A stretch of 64,000 bases of DNA from Jackrogersella multiformis (GCA_902806575.1 CADCXD010000005.1:1302001-1366000); one strand, 5' to 3'. Shown: positions 12,587-25,400, counted from the stretch's first letter. Translations and numbers: made by a program. The notes: generated by a model from the letters alone, not told the origin.

Positions 12587-13059
12587 ATGCAGCTATTCGT
12601 CCTCGTCGCGATGTTTCTGGGCCTCGTCTACGGCGCCGTGGTGGATATAGTCGGAGTACGTTCCGCGATCACTTTCCCTCTGATAATCTCTCGCGCAGCG
12701 CTCTCGTATTCGTTCTTCCGGTTGGAGATCGCGCGCCAAGAGGGCATGCCCCAGCTCCCGCGCGTCTTGCTGACCGAAAGCTCCTAGGACTGCAATGTGG
12801 CCGCCAACGTGTGCTATGCGAGCGTCGACAATTCCGAGCAGGCCTCTTGCTCGTCGAAAGCTCCCGTGAGTTCTTACCTACCTGCCTGCTTGTTTCTGCT
12901 TCGGTTCGACTGTCTGTTCGGCTGCCGCGGTGGGCGGAATTGGGGTTCGGGTTGGTGCTAACGGCTCTCGTATAGTGTACGAATAACGCGAGACCCTGTA
13001 CGATACAAATCGTGGCGCCTATAGGCTTCCCGGAGCGAGGCAGGGCGACGTGTTCATAG
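12587..13059 (+). CDS. small secreted cysteine-rich protein (candidate effector-like)
   Basis: Three exons are inferred: 12587-12655, 12788-12865 and 12976-13059. Introns are 132 bp (GTACGT...TAG, CTGAC branch 13 bases before the acceptor) and 110 bp (GTGAGT...TAG, GCTAAC branch). All junctions are phase 0 and give 76 residues. Residues 1 to about 17 form a signal peptide: MQL, a hydrophobic core, then small residues around YGA. The mature part has six cysteines at 25, 32, 44, 50, 57 and 75, a number that would suit three disulfides. No known family is recognised. It resembles the many lineage-specific small secreted proteins of fungi, including effectors and antimicrobial-type peptides, but nothing here shows an activity. 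Without splicing, the first frame stops at 12785. Confidence 0.6.
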
Positions 13060-13780
13060 CGAGATATTTTCTACTTTTTGAATATATTAGTCGTGCCATA
13101 CTATCAGTAGCTTCTAGCCGGAGCTTGTGGTCCTTCTTAATCATGTTGTTGCAATATGTGTTCGTCGTGGCTTTAAGTTCGAAAGCCGAGTCTGTCATTA
13201 GTTAGACTCCATTTCGCTGTCCACCAAGCTTCTTGTCACTATATTTATATTCTTTCTTTTAAAGAAATGCCAGGTATGATGGTGTAGAGTGTATCGCCAT
13301 CACCACCGTTATCATATTAGTCAGTGCCTAGAAAAGCACAGAGGACACTGTCAAGGTGGCTAAGATTCGTAAGTCGAAAACTCGACTTAATAGTAGCTTT
13401 GAAATGCATCGTTCAAGAACACGCATTGCTCCGAGAAGGGTATATGTAATAGTGCTATTAGGTATACCTATATGAAGGACATAAGCCCCGAGCGAAGAGA
13501 GCTGCTACATGAATGTCGAGTTTCGTCTTATATGTAGGTATCTATATCCCATCGAATTAGACACTGCTGCTTGCTTATGTGTTCGATGTTGAGAGACGTG
13601 TTACCAAGCAGAGTGAAATAGAAAAGCTATTTCTTCGCAATCTTGGCTTCATTTTATCACACCTTAGGGTTTTAGAACACCCCTTCTGAAAAAGTAAGAG
13701 CATCCTTATATTTTAATCATATTGATAACGTAATAAGTTTTAACTATATATTAAATTTATCGTCTTATGTATCAAAAGCC
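13060..13780. other. AT-rich intergenic DNA, no supported gene
   Basis: Composition drifts to clearly AT-rich from about 13600. No coding frame or RNA gene is recognisable. Confidence 0.45.
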
Positions 13781-14720
13781 TTGATTATTTAAGCTCATGA
13801 AGTGGCTTCTAGACGATAATGGACTTTCAGGGGTCAGCAATCAGTTCCTACAGTTGGCAAGATTTGGCATGCGATTCTTTCGGTATCTTGGTCAAGCCAA
13901 TGCGGCTTCTCCCAAGGGTCTCAGGAGAAAATTTCAGCTTCGAAGAATTCCAACACCTTGTCGCAAACGCCTTGGCCGGTTTTATGACTAAACCGCAAGT
14001 GAGCAGGTGGGTGACCTTATAAATATAAGTATGTCGTGATCAACTACTTTGAGACCATCTAGATACCTTGGAAAGGGGGTTTAGCGAGTCCTATTGCTGA
14101 TTTCATAGGTATCTTACTTTAACGCATGAAGAAAGGGGCACATCTTGAAGATTGAGTTAAGCCCATACATAAGTTCTACCAGTTCTACAAGCATGGGTTA
14201 CTTATTTCTCCGTTACAATACCTAGACTTAGAATTTAAACTCCCGAAAAGATATCAAGCTAACCTAGTGTACACTGAAGGTATATTTTAAGCTTTCTGCA
14301 AGTTGAATGGCGGCTCCTTGTTGACTGGTTTAACGTTAAAGGGGTAGCCAGATTCCTATTTTAGACGAACTTCCCGAGGAAAAAGCTACACAATGACCTT
14401 TGATTCGACAAGGCTTTAGACATCAAGTTAAAGTTGTGGGTGGCGTTCGTGGTGATACTTTAGAAGCTCATGGTGGGAAAACTTATTTACATCTTCATAA
14501 TCTGATAGTTAGGCAAAATGCCCTTATGGCTTTAGAGGGAATAGTGACAACCAGCGAGCTGTCAGCAAGACTATATATACCGCACAGCAACCCACATGAA
14601 GAAATATTCTACTCCATACATTATTCACACCACTCACTACATCTCATCAGGATATTTCACATATCATTACATCTCATCAAGATACTTCACATATTCCACC
14701 AACGAGCTAGGACTATCCTC
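13781..14720 (+). pseudogene. possible decayed coding remnant, identity unknown
   Basis: Short stretches of protein-like translation appear in several frames: 13819-14022, a segment around 14155-14290 rich in Lys, Tyr and Leu, and 14400-14580. Stops and frame changes separate them and no splice model joins them. The segment is AT-rich compared with the confident genes. This could be an old gene or mobile-element fragment; I do not recognise it, and chance is not excluded. Confidence 0.2.
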
Positions 14721-14726
14721 TAAGCT

Positions 14727-15251
14727 ATGCCACCAGCAACGGATAACGACGTCGACAACGACGGTAATAACGACGTTTTTTACGACGTTCATGAAGACCA
14801 TGAAGACCATTACGGCATCCTTATTTCCATCCTTTATTTTATCGTCTTTACAACGGCCGGTCCTGAAGTTATATATGGCGAACTCAACCCATATTATCTC
14901 GCAATTGGCATCCTTGGCTACCGGATCCAGTCGCAAACACTTCGCATTCCTGACCGATACGGACTCTTCTCGTCGGGCCCGTCCCGCCTCCAAGTGCACC
15001 AAGCATCCTTCTTTTGCACCGTGTTCTACATTACTTGCATCCAAATCGTTGTTCTTACGTTGCTACATATAATAATAATGGCACTACGTTCGTCACTGGA
15101 TTGGCGGGAGGTTTTCTGGGTTGTAGCGGGAAGCCTGGGCATGCTTTCTGTTCGCATACTTTTCCTCTACGTCTTCGACCTTTACAACGAATGCCGTGAT
15201 CCGCGCTATATCAGCCGCGAAATGAAGAAGCTGAAGCAGCACAAGGAATGA
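14727..15251 (+). CDS. orphan multi-pass membrane protein
   Basis: A single exon encodes 174 residues. An acidic, Asp/Asn/His-rich N-terminus (1-29) precedes hydrophobic segments at about 31-50, a weaker one at 55-67, then 92-120 and 128-152, and a basic, charged C-terminus (153-174) ending in Lys/His-rich residues. Three to four membrane spans are likely. The Asp-rich head is encoded by GAC/GAT-AAC repeats. I recognise no family. The length of the hydrophobic segments and the absence of stops argue for a real gene. It lies just downstream of the AT-rich remnant region and has no obvious partner gene. Confidence 0.5.
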   Translation: MPPATDNDVDNDGNNDVFYDVHEDHEDHYGILISILYFIVFTTAGPEVIYGELNPYYLAIGILGYRIQSQTLRIPDRYGLFSSGPSRLQVHQASFFCTVFYITCIQIVVLTLLHIIIMALRSSLDWREVFWVVAGSLGMLSVRILFLYVFDLYNECRDPRYISREMKKLKQHKE

Positions 15252-16878
15252 CCGATCACCGACGGAGAGGCGGCCAGCCTTCTGACGCAAGGGAGAGCAG
15301 GCGGGTAGGAAGCACGTTTGGAGAAGAATCATGGCTGACACATGATATATGCATCAACCAACGGGTGTCGTAACTTCGTCCAACCCCTAAAGAAAGTACG
15401 AAGCAGGGATCTTAGCCACGATGTTGCGGCAACGACTCGTATGGAAGTCTAGATGGATCATAATAAGCATTCGTTCGTCCTGGAATCGAGTTAGATATTA
15501 TTAGCCAAATCCATCACATAACCAAATCCCAACGTAAAAGAACCTACCAGTAGACAGACCAAGCCATGTGGCGGCTGCGCAGAGACCAATAACTCAAATC
15601 TTGAAGAGCCAGCCAGCCAGCCAGCCAGCCAGCCCTCCTATGCCAACCGTGCATCCCACGCTCGTCTTATATAAGTCTGCGAACCAACAAACCAGGAGTC
15701 GCTAGTGCTCATCCCGGCGCTCACGTAACGCAGCGCGCTCAGCCAGGCCGACCCAGCAGCCCGGGTCGCCCGAAAGACACACAACCCACGTGCATGATCC
15801 TCGATCCCCCATGCTCCCCCATGTAGGATGAGCGGTCAAGCCAGCGTGATAGCTAGTTTATATCCATCTTTCGTTATACCCGTCCTCGGCGGCGAATCTG
15901 GCGCCATTGGCTGGCCGCCATCCCATCTATCCGCATTGGGAAGATTCAACATATCTAGAACGGTTGTGTGTGTGTATATGTGCGAGTGTTGCTGACGCCG
16001 GGATACCGCGATGGGAATACCTACGCTTGTATGTATGTATGTATGTATGTATGTATATTACATACGCCGCGCATTGCGCGGACCAACGGTCACACGACGT
16101 TGGTTCCCTGCGTGTGCGCGTACGTGCGTCGGGGAAATAAGCGTAGGGCTGGTTGGGCCGCGGAGGCACAGCCTCGGTGGGTGTGGATCTCACCGACTGA
16201 TGAACTACCCTCCGTATTATCTCCCTGCCTACCTAGCGCCTAGGTAGGTATTCCACACCATTTTCCACGGGCGAGGCTCGATCCGAGAGATGGAGAGGCC
16301 CGGCCAGCCAGCTGGGGTGGGATGTGGCTTGATTATCTGACTGATGCGACTGGCTTCTAACTCTACCTATTTGAACGAAAGTGGGATGAAAGCGAGCTCT
16401 AGTTTGTCGCATTGGCGTGTGTCAGCAAGGTGTGATAGTGATGACATATTTTCGAGTACATCAAATCCCAGATGGTAGTCAAACTACATGATCGACGTTG
16501 GTAGCGTGCGTAAGCAATATGGGCAGATCCTGATGCTGTGCTCATGACTATTATATGCCTAGAAACCGATCGAGGATGGTATGAAGCTGCTCGCTGAGAA
16601 ATGGAACACAAAATTTGAATAATAAATAATATGTATTTAGATTGATTAGGTAGGTAGAGTTTGTTATGTGACCAAACTTCCTTATGAGATTCCGTCCCTA
16701 AGCACCCCCCAAACCCCAAATAACCTGAGATACCAATGCTAGAGATGTCAAACCCCTTAGATATGCAGCCCCGAATATAATGAAAATAAAACAAATGCAA
16801 GAAGCCACAGCGCCGTTTGTATGCATGTATGCCAAGCTGTCCCACCGATAACCATGTATATTCGAAATAAATGCGTTA
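15252..16878. other. intergenic DNA with AGCC and GTAT microsatellites
   Basis: No supported gene. Seven tandem AGCC units lie at 15607-15634 and about seven GTAT units at 16029-16056. A TACCTAGGTA-type element is near 16230. The frames running across the GTAT repeat give Met-Tyr-Val-Cys runs and are not coding. Confidence 0.6.
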
Positions 16879-17664
16879 TTAATCCTTAACCGGTAAAACG
16901 AACCGAACCTTCTTCCGTAGTGGCTTTGCAGCCGGTATGTCTATTGGTCGTGTCTTCCCATCCTGATCATATGTAAGGTCTTCGACACTCAGTCCCATTT
17001 CGCTCATTGTTTCTTTTTCTGGTTCCTCCTCAATGGAATATACATCGGGGCTTGGTTCACGCCATGAATGGCGACGCTGAAGCGATTGATTGGGTGGCCT
17101 TCCTCGGACAGAACGCCTTGGTGGCGCGAAGCGTCTTTTTGGACGCCCACCGGGTGATCCGACGTGAAAGGAGGCCGGTGATAATAATGCCTCCGTGGTT
17201 TGAGATGTTATAGTGGAAGCAGGTCTCGTTTGGTCGAAGAACTTTTCAAATCCAAACGGTAGAGATGTGTGACCATGAGGATGGAATCGGATGTATTCCT
17301 CGCCATCGTCGTCGTCGTCATCGTCATCTTCATCAAGGACAGCACAGTCTGCCACCTTGTCTCTGGGTTTGTATTTCCTAAGGCCGTCGAGAGTAGATGG
17401 GGAAACAGTCCGGACGATCTCCCGCGGCCGACTTGAATCTTCGATCCCGGCGTCAAACTCGAAATCAAATTCGAGATCCTCCTCCTTTGGAGTCGGTGGT
17501 GTGAGGAAATACATCATAGGATTTTCATGAGACCAGTGGGCGTCTATTTCATCCTCGTCCGTTGAGTTGGTATCATAATTGTTATCATCTTCCAACGATG
17601 GAGGAAGGCGACTAGGGCTCGGCGGCCAAGACGGCTCCGGCTGTCCATGTAGTAATAAAGGCAT
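16879..17664 (-). CDS. acidic, intrinsically disordered protein of unknown function
   Basis: A single exon encodes 261 residues. The N-terminal half is Pro/Ser/Asp/Glu-rich and contains an Asp run near residues 113-120. The middle holds Arg/Pro-rich segments with RR-x-S type sites that could be phosphorylated. A basic tail ending in a KKVRFVLP-type motif follows an acidic stretch; RVxF-like sequences of this kind can dock protein phosphatase 1, but that is only a suggestion from the short motif. There are no membrane segments. Codon use and composition fit a real gene; the family is not recognised. Confidence 0.55.
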   Translation of the reverse strand: MPLLLHGQPEPSWPPSPSRLPPSLEDDNNYDTNSTDEDEIDAHWSHENPMMYFLTPPTPKEEDLEFDFEFDAGIEDSSRPREIVRTVSPSTLDGLRKYKPRDKVADCAVLDEDDDDDDDDGEEYIRFHPHGHTSLPFGFEKFFDQTRPASTITSQTTEALLSPASFHVGSPGGRPKRRFAPPRRSVRGRPPNQSLQRRHSWREPSPDVYSIEEEPEKETMSEMGLSVEDLTYDQDGKTRPIDIPAAKPLRKKVRFVLPVKD

Positions 17665-20330
17665 AGTAGTAAAATTATTGGTGACGAAATTAAGGAATAA
17701 GGGATTTGGAGATAAAGACCGGATCCCACGGTTTGATCATTCCTGGGGAATTATGTTGGCAACTTAAAGGAAACTGAAGAGAATGCCTTATGTTATTCTC
17801 AACGAAGGTCGCCGGGCTCGAGCCGGCTCAGATAAAAATTATCCTAGACGCAAAAATAGGAATCCGGCCAACCACCTCGAAATAGAAAGTAACAGACCGT
17901 GAAACACAAAAGTTTTGAGAAGGGAGAGGAAACCGAAAGAACGGCGAAGCGGTAAGGATATATACTACCACTAGGCAGAAGGTGTATAGTACTATGTTAG
18001 TCACCGGTCGGATCAAGAGGTTGCCTTGTGAATCGGCAAGCTGGAGAAGATGGTGGTCATGCTTAGGGGTCCTCGCTAGAAAGGTAACGCTCTGGAAGGT
18101 TGATGGAACTCGTGAGCGGAGGAGGCGCTACATAGTAACTCGCAGTGAATCATCTAAGGGCTGAGCCATGGAAGGCTCAGACTACAATCACCTCCAAGCT
18201 GATTTCCGTAAAGGGCATCACGCATCTGAGTGGGTGTGTGAGTTGATTTGAAGGCTGGGTTTGTGGGTGGGGGTCACTTTTGGTGACAAGGTGATAGAAG
18301 AGAGCATAAGCCGGGTTTCCAAGACATCGAGGCCACCAACTTCTTCTCCGTCAGATAGGCATCTGACAATGCTGTATTTATATTACGAGCCGAAACATCC
18401 GCAACTTGAGTGTGTCTGTATTTTGTGGTTGCGACGTCTTGAGGCTCGTGAGTCTCCTTGTGATTTGATGGTGATGAAGCTTGATCGAATTGACTCGCCT
18501 TCGGATCGGCGAATACGTATGCATCGTACCTTGCATAAAGCTCGACCGCGGCGCAGCCAACGAACACGGGGTTTGTGTGATATCGAAAGTGTTACCTTGA
18601 CGAGTCTTTCTTAATTCAAGTTATCATGTAGTAGAGAGCCCGGGTTATGTGACAATATGCTCGAAGTTTCCGTGGCAGCCATCATAACCGTAGCTAAGAG
18701 TATTATCTACCCAAGAGCGCTGTATTGCAAATGGAATAAAGCTAAGATTAGCACTTGCAAGGAAGAGTACCTCCTCCTAAGGAAGGGTATCTCCTAGGGA
18801 AGAGCTCGCCCACCCTCAACTCTATCTCCATGACTTAGAAGTGATGGTTGCGGAGGAGGCTATGATACGCTATTCGCCCGATACCTAGGTACTAATGCAC
18901 ACCATCACTTTCGATTATCTTACCTACCTAGGTACCTACCTAGAGGTAGGTAGATAATCTCCTTTGGGAAGGGATGTGGCTTAATCTTGGTTTGGAGTAG
19001 CACGAGCATCCAACCACGAAAGTAGCGTCGGTTTTTCTGTACTGGTTAGCTGCGTCAGATGACGAGAGATATAATGGGGTATTGTCTTGATTATGGTAGC
19101 AACAAAATCGCAAATCATAACCATGACGGCATCTGAAAATAAATTCCATACCACACCGGGCGGTCCCGGGCAGGCGACGGTCGATCATCTCTCCTCGCTG
19201 TCGCATCGTGAAGGATGGCGTCCTTGGAGATAACCTTTTTAACCGGCTTCCAAGATAGCCGACGGTTAGTATCCGATGATACCTAGTGTACACTACGTAT
19301 GTTCTTTTGACAGCTACGACTAGCGACACAACTAACGATACGGCTAGTTTAGCCTTGGTGTGGTCGGAATCTATAGACTGTCTCTGCTAATGCAAGTTTT
19401 CCCGAGAGAGAGGGTTGCGTTAGATTTGGAGTTACTTCGAGGTTTAAATGTCTTTGGTATCCGTCCGTGGTCTCGTGTATGATGACGAATTTGAATACGG
19501 GGTAGAAACGCGATTTCATGCCATAAGTTACGTCACCGAGAACATGTCGAGGGCTAAAGGCGAAAGGAGAAATACTATAATAGTGAGAGAAGCTTGGAAA
19601 TAGAGGGGACTGAGGGGAGTAGGTATTCAGAAAAGATATTGAATTGGTCTTCGGATAACGAAATTGCTGGCCCACTGTATTTACCACCTTAGGATTACAG
19701 TTCTGTTAGGTACCTAGGTCTTAGGTACCTAATTAGTAACAATTTAAGCAACTCGTCCCTGCAGATCGTCCCTTGACTTGCATACATATCTACCTACCTA
19801 AGCAGTAGGTACCGAGGTAGGTATATCCTAAAGGGAAGGCAGGGAAGAGAATTGAGTTTAAATTACTGCAGGGTCGGCATGACTGGCGATTAACTTTCAA
19901 GATCTCGATTATAGGTTGGTGACAGGGTGGTAGGGCTGAAAGAAGGTTGCCTATGTAGGTAGAAGCCTAGATACATAGACGATACCTAACCTTGGAAGGT
20001 ACCTGAGCAGCTACAATGTGGCTCGGATCATACAAGTCACGTGTGCATATATACCTAGGTAGTAAAGTATCTACCCATATGTAGGTAGGTAGGTAATCAT
20101 AGACAAGGCTGCTTTCGCTTGATCATTTCTATTTTTATCATCGTCTTCTCTTAGGTACAAGTTCATATGGTCATACGCCAACCTTAAAAGAAGTGTCGGC
20201 ACCCAAGTATTATGCTTCTTCCTAGGTACTATATTATGATACTAAATCATGAAGAACCTGTTCTTGCTACTACGTTATTAATCCTTTATTGTTAAATCTC
20301 GAAGAGTCAGGTACCTACCTTGGCAGCCTG
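17665..20330. other. gene-poor intergenic DNA
   Basis: No confident gene. A 97-codon frame on the minus strand (18274-18567) and a 112-codon frame (19349-19687) have fairly protein-like composition but no splice support or known motif. TACCTAGGTA-type palindromes occur at about 18885, 18920-18950, 19710 and 20050. Confidence 0.4.
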
Positions 20331-20334
20331 GCAC

Positions 20335-22513
20335 TCATAATATCTGGTTGGTCAAGCCTTGCTCATGGAGACCACCTAACATCTTACCGAACTGCGGGCC
20401 TCTAAGTGACTCTTCGTAATGAGAGATTAACCTACTGTAAGATTGTCTTCTGCGAGTATGACGCATACGATATCCTACAGGGTCGCCCACCTCTCCTCCG
20501 AAGCCTCCGATATGCCTCGTTGAGCTGGCCCTGATGTGGACAATCCTGTTTGAAGGATATCCCAAGCTTTATGGCTTCTCAAGAAGGGTTCATATCCAGC
20601 ACTTCCGGCCTGACCGGACAGTTTTGATTTTCCAAGTATTCTGGATTCCAGATGGCGCGATATTTAGATGTTGGTTAGGCATCTATGTCCTTAAATACCG
20701 CTATCCTTAATTACCACAAGGCAGAAACTCTCCCGGGTTTTAACAGAATTTGCTGCCTAAATTTCGCTGTCGGTCGTCGACGTTAAGGCAACAAGCCCAT
20801 GGTAACCTTTGATCAACGCACTATCAAAGGAGTTGGCCGTTGTCAGACGACCTATCCGTTGTACGTCCCCGTATAAAAATTGTACGGGTATAATCCAGTC
20901 ATGCTTCTTCATGGAAAATTTCTGCCCGATGTTAGTTTGGATTTAGGTCATGCTTAAAGGAACGAGATGAGATACTTTCTCATCGGTCCCATTAACGGGA
21001 TGTGTGAGCTGAGCAACCGGCTCGAAGATACCCATGGAAATTCGACCAAAATTAGTTGTCTGACAGGCGGGATGGAGCGTTGAATCAAATATCCGCTGCC
21101 ATTATGGTCATCTTCAAGGGATAGACCACCCTCCCGAGGCTTGAAAGCTCTAGAAGGAGCTAACATCCTAACTATAGGGCCGTCGACTGGATGGTATTTC
21201 AGACTGGCTTCTAATATGCCCCAGTCTCTCTTCTGGACGGTGGCCTCACTGGCCAGAGGCAATCTTCTACCATGATCGCGATAGAGCAATAGCTGCGGCC
21301 CACGTCTCGAATTGTGTGCTTTGTACTTCACACAGGAAATTCCAAAGACATCTACCAGGGATCAGTCGTAATCCAAATTGACTCATCATGAAGAGTTCGA
21401 CCACTACCTGGTACTTTACATTTGACCTCCTGTTGAATAAAGCGGACGGAACCGCTACTTTGCCGCGATATTATTTTTGATATCGAATTATAAGGACTCG
21501 CCAGCCAAGTCGCTTGATCTGAATCGTTGATTTAATTATCCTTCGCCAATCTCATCCTAACCACTCGAGGCTATTAATATCTACGACAATACATCTTTGT
21601 CGCTGCGCCTGTTAGCATTAGGCTTTTCCAAGCTTGACCATCAGAAACCGAGTGCTTGGCATTCGCGGCATGTTAAATACGGTTTCTGTGTACTGGTCTT
21701 ACCGTGACAGCGGACTTTCGCTTTTTTTATTTTTTATTTTTTATTTAACCTTGTTTAACACTCCTTTCTAACTTTATGCAAGTGTCAATTGTATCAACGC
21801 AGTCGACTCTGATCAGCATCGTTTACCTGAAGGAAGACTCTCTATTCCTTGCTCGATGTACCAGATTGGGTTGAGGCTCACTGGCAAGATGATATTGAGG
21901 TCGCACATAACCCGGAGAAGAAAGCTTATAAGCCGACCCGAAGATAGCAGCGAAGAGGCATATGAATCCTACCCGAGATCCTAGTTCATGGAACAAGAGC
22001 TTCATACCTTGTAGTATGCTGAATGCGGTGCTACCGATGTCAGGATCAATATTGGCTATTCAACATTGAGGCGTAGTAGAGAATTGTACAACATTACTGA
22101 CATGTGTTCGCATTCTTACGGTGTTGCTTGACGATGAAGTATGTACACCTGCTCTCTCATCAGCTTAAACGGGCAGTACTCGCTCGGCGTACCGGAGAAT
22201 AGAATAGTAAGTTTGAGGTGATTATCTCAGTGGCGTCGTTCGTCCTATTGTAATATATTTGAACAGTGACGTGAGGCCCTTAATTAATAAAAAAAATAAA
22301 AAATAAAAAATAAAAAAAAAGGCGGTGAGCTTCATGGTGGTATCCTAGTTGAGAATGAAGCTCTACCAATCTGCCACTCCAATCGCGTCCGTCTAATTGC
22401 CAAGGAAGACACACTAGATTGTCAAGTTGAGATTTGTCGTAATAGATATTTTGCCGGTGCGATTCTACCAATTGTGTTCGACCAGGTCGACGAATATTAT
22501 TCCACATTCTCAC
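20335..22513 (-). pseudogene. possible gene remnants in a gene-poor stretch
   Basis: Minus-strand frames at 20335-20565, 20954-21331 (125 codons), 21823-22005 and 22280-22513 have protein-like composition. The 21823-22005 frame has a hydrophobic segment like a signal anchor (residues 13-27) and ends at a GTAAAC donor-like site, as an intron-containing gene would. I cannot join these pieces into one open frame. An intact multi-exon gene, a decayed gene and chance remain possible. Confidence 0.2.
21722..22320. repeat. inverted A/T-tract arms
   Basis: T(5-7)A units at 21722-21746 and A(5-8)T units at 22289-22320 are inverted copies of one another, about 540 bases apart. They could pair as a stem, or simply be two poly-A-like tails on opposite strands. 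Confidence 0.5.
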
Positions 22514-22520
22514 CGAAAAA

Positions 22521-25400
22521 ATGCTGTGCTGCCGGCTAGCTTACAGTATCTACCTACTCATTAGAGGTGCGTCTCTCCTGGTAGCGCTGTCGTGTAAGTG
22601 AGCCTCACGCCTGCGTTGTATCACGATTGCCACCTTCTATTTCTTTCTCATTTGCTTAGGTGTGCTTGCTACACTAGGTAGTTTAATGTCTTTTGGCGAT
22701 CTCGCTCTGGTTAGCTCGTAAGTGATACTTACAGTACAAACCCATGAGGGGGATCACGCATCTACCCGTATAAGTGACAGAGATTGTCGTGCTGCATCTA
22801 GAACCTTGCACTTGCGTCAATGCTTTGTGTTGAATGCGGTTATGTACCTACTCCCTACCTACATCTTATGTAGGCTGATATCATGTCTTCCAGTGTCGAG
22901 CTGAGCGAGCTATGGCTCCTACAGCGGAGAGTGAGTGACTCATAGGATGATACGTGATGCTTGGTCATGTTATGATAGCACCATCTTTTTCTATAGTATG
23001 GCTAAGGTCCTGTTTCTTGACATCCATTTTTAGGATAAATCGAAGGTCTAATCATGTGTAATACCTAGATGATCGCCAAATCATAACCAAACTCTGGCGA
23101 AATCCATTGGTGATCATAGTGTCGAGAGGATGTTCAAAAGGTCACTAACTACCGCCGCGAAGGTATACAAGAAGAAACATTGGTGATTAGCTTCTCTAAG
23201 TACTAGTTTGTATGCACTAATAGGGTTTGGTCTGGGTGGATGACATGCATCGCTGGCACGATCCCTAGGCGGGAGAGATTCACAAAGAGGGAGGTCCAGA
23301 ATACTTTGGACCTAGTCAGAACCAATCAACTTGCATGTACTGGAGAGATGTGAAATTTTTTCTGCCCCCCCTTCCACGCCTCGATTTGAAGAAAAAGGAT
23401 CGTCGTTCTTATTGAATGATGTTCTCTACCGAGGGAACCGTATCGTCCCGATACTGCGCATTTTCACAGTGTCGGGAGTGGCAGTTGACATTGGCGAACT
23501 TATCGCTCAGCGATCTGAGGTTTACTAATAGAAGGATACGATATCAGTGAGACATCAAGCGATGCTGCAAGTTGCTACCTTCGCCTCGCAAGGGTTATCC
23601 GACCTGTGCTTGAAGACTCCGCGCATCTCTATTGCTCCGAATATGTTCAATCGCTGGACACGGTAGTTTATATTCTAGGAGGTACCTATCTAGGTAGACA
23701 TGATACGGCGCAAAGCCGGAAGCAACTCGGTGATAGGGATATCGGTTCCCGGGAGAGGGCCGATTGCCATAGTGACATATCCGGATAAGATATATCTAAG
23801 ATTCTGAGTCGAATATTTTATGGCCGATGGTGTAATCTTATCGTATTTCGGTGGTGTCGCAACAAGAATATACATTCGGAATCTCAAGAGGATTAGGCGA
23901 CAGAAAAAGGATCCCTCAAAAAAGAAGGTAACCTAGACTGCCTACATTAGACGATGACTCCCCCGCGCCGTGAACAATGGATACAATGCTATCGTTCGAA
24001 CCCGGCTGGTCCTATGAGAAACGATGCTGGCTCTCAACTTATGCATGCATCCTGCAGACTCTAATCGGGACGGCCCAATGGTGTCCATGATCTTGGTATC
24101 CCGGTCCTTCAGAGCCAGGAATGACATTGGCATGGTGCGTTGGCGTCTTGCTTCTGCTTCTGTTTCTGCCTACAACTCTGCCGACTGCCTGCCAGCAAAT
24201 AGTATTCCATGGGAGGCACAAAATGGGCGCCATCGTCATCATCATTACTGCTCGTTGTCCTAGAGATATTTCCCACTTCTGTCCATTCCGGCTTGTTGAT
24301 TATATTTTTTTAAGCCGGTTTGAAGGATTACGGACGAATGAGTGACGAAAGCCAATGCGAACCGGATATAGCTCAATTCGCAAATGGTTTGCCCGTTAAG
24401 ATATTTTCTTATATTTCCCGGCGCCTTATTGGTACCCAAAGCGCGACATATGTAATCGGGCATTAAACCCCAGTACCTGATTAGATGGATTGACAGCACT
24501 GCATCTCACTTTTGTCAGTGGATCATCGTCCCTCTTTGATTGTCCTTTTCGCCTCCCAAGAAGTCGGACAGCATCTTTTCCCCTCCGCACGGATTATCTA
24601 TCACGTCTTATGCCCACATACGCTTAACGTCGCCACTATTACCAGTTGTATAGTCGACTTGGGGAGATCCGCAATCCACGGAATACCGTTGTGGGATAAG
24701 AAGATCTACACTTCCAGGGCTAACGGGATTCGTGATTTCGATCATTCCAAATCGGTCCTAAAGAAAGCAGCTCGCAACTAGTGTAGGTAGATTGAAGGCT
24801 GTAGAAGCCTTTTTCTTTTTCTTTTCTTCTTTGAAGAAACGGAATAGGGGACTTCGAATAGTTCGACAGGGGCCGCCTTGCCTTGGCTTGGCTAGGAGAC
24901 GCCGTTTATTATAAAAAGAAAAAGAGGACGGGTGGTGACCACTGGTTGGATAAGGCGGGCATCTCGATAGGCCATTATATTATCGTTTCAGGAACCTACT
25001 CGATTAAGAATGCTTTTTTGTGGAATCTCTCTCCTCTCTCGCCCTGTCACCGTCGCCTTGCGGGACCTCGTGACCCACCTGTTGGGTATCGTTACCGTCT
25101 TTTCTTATTTCGTCTCTCGGAAACATTGAAAAGTCTGAGCATCTAAACTCCGTACCCGGCTAGAGCGTCATCCTTCTGGTAAATAAACCCAAGAAGCGCG
25201 GGGGGCCTCTTTAAGCAGCCAAGACTACTTTGTCTCTTCTTCTGGCTTTCTGCAAGCACTCAAGGGAAAGGAAGAACTGTGGATTTCCGTGGGAAAGGGA
25301 AGAAAATAATTAAGACGGGGCAAAAACGTGAGAGCAGAAAATATTCCCCAGTTTTTGCCTAGTGTATCGATATTATCGATAATACATAGTATTACCATAT
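22521..25400. other. gene-poor intergenic DNA, no supported gene
   Basis: Several 60-90 codon frames occur on both strands (for example 23331-23528, 24512-24781 and 24883-25146). None has a recognisable domain or consistent splice sites. No RNA gene is recognised. Confidence 0.4.

Noticed and set aside
15907..16247. Overlapping frames with Met-Tyr-Val-Cys runs
   Set aside because: They are translations of the GTAT microsatellite in three frames.
23980..24020. tRNA-like GTTCGAACCC segment
   Set aside because: It resembles a T-arm/B-box, but no acceptor stem, D-arm or anticodon arm can be folded around it.
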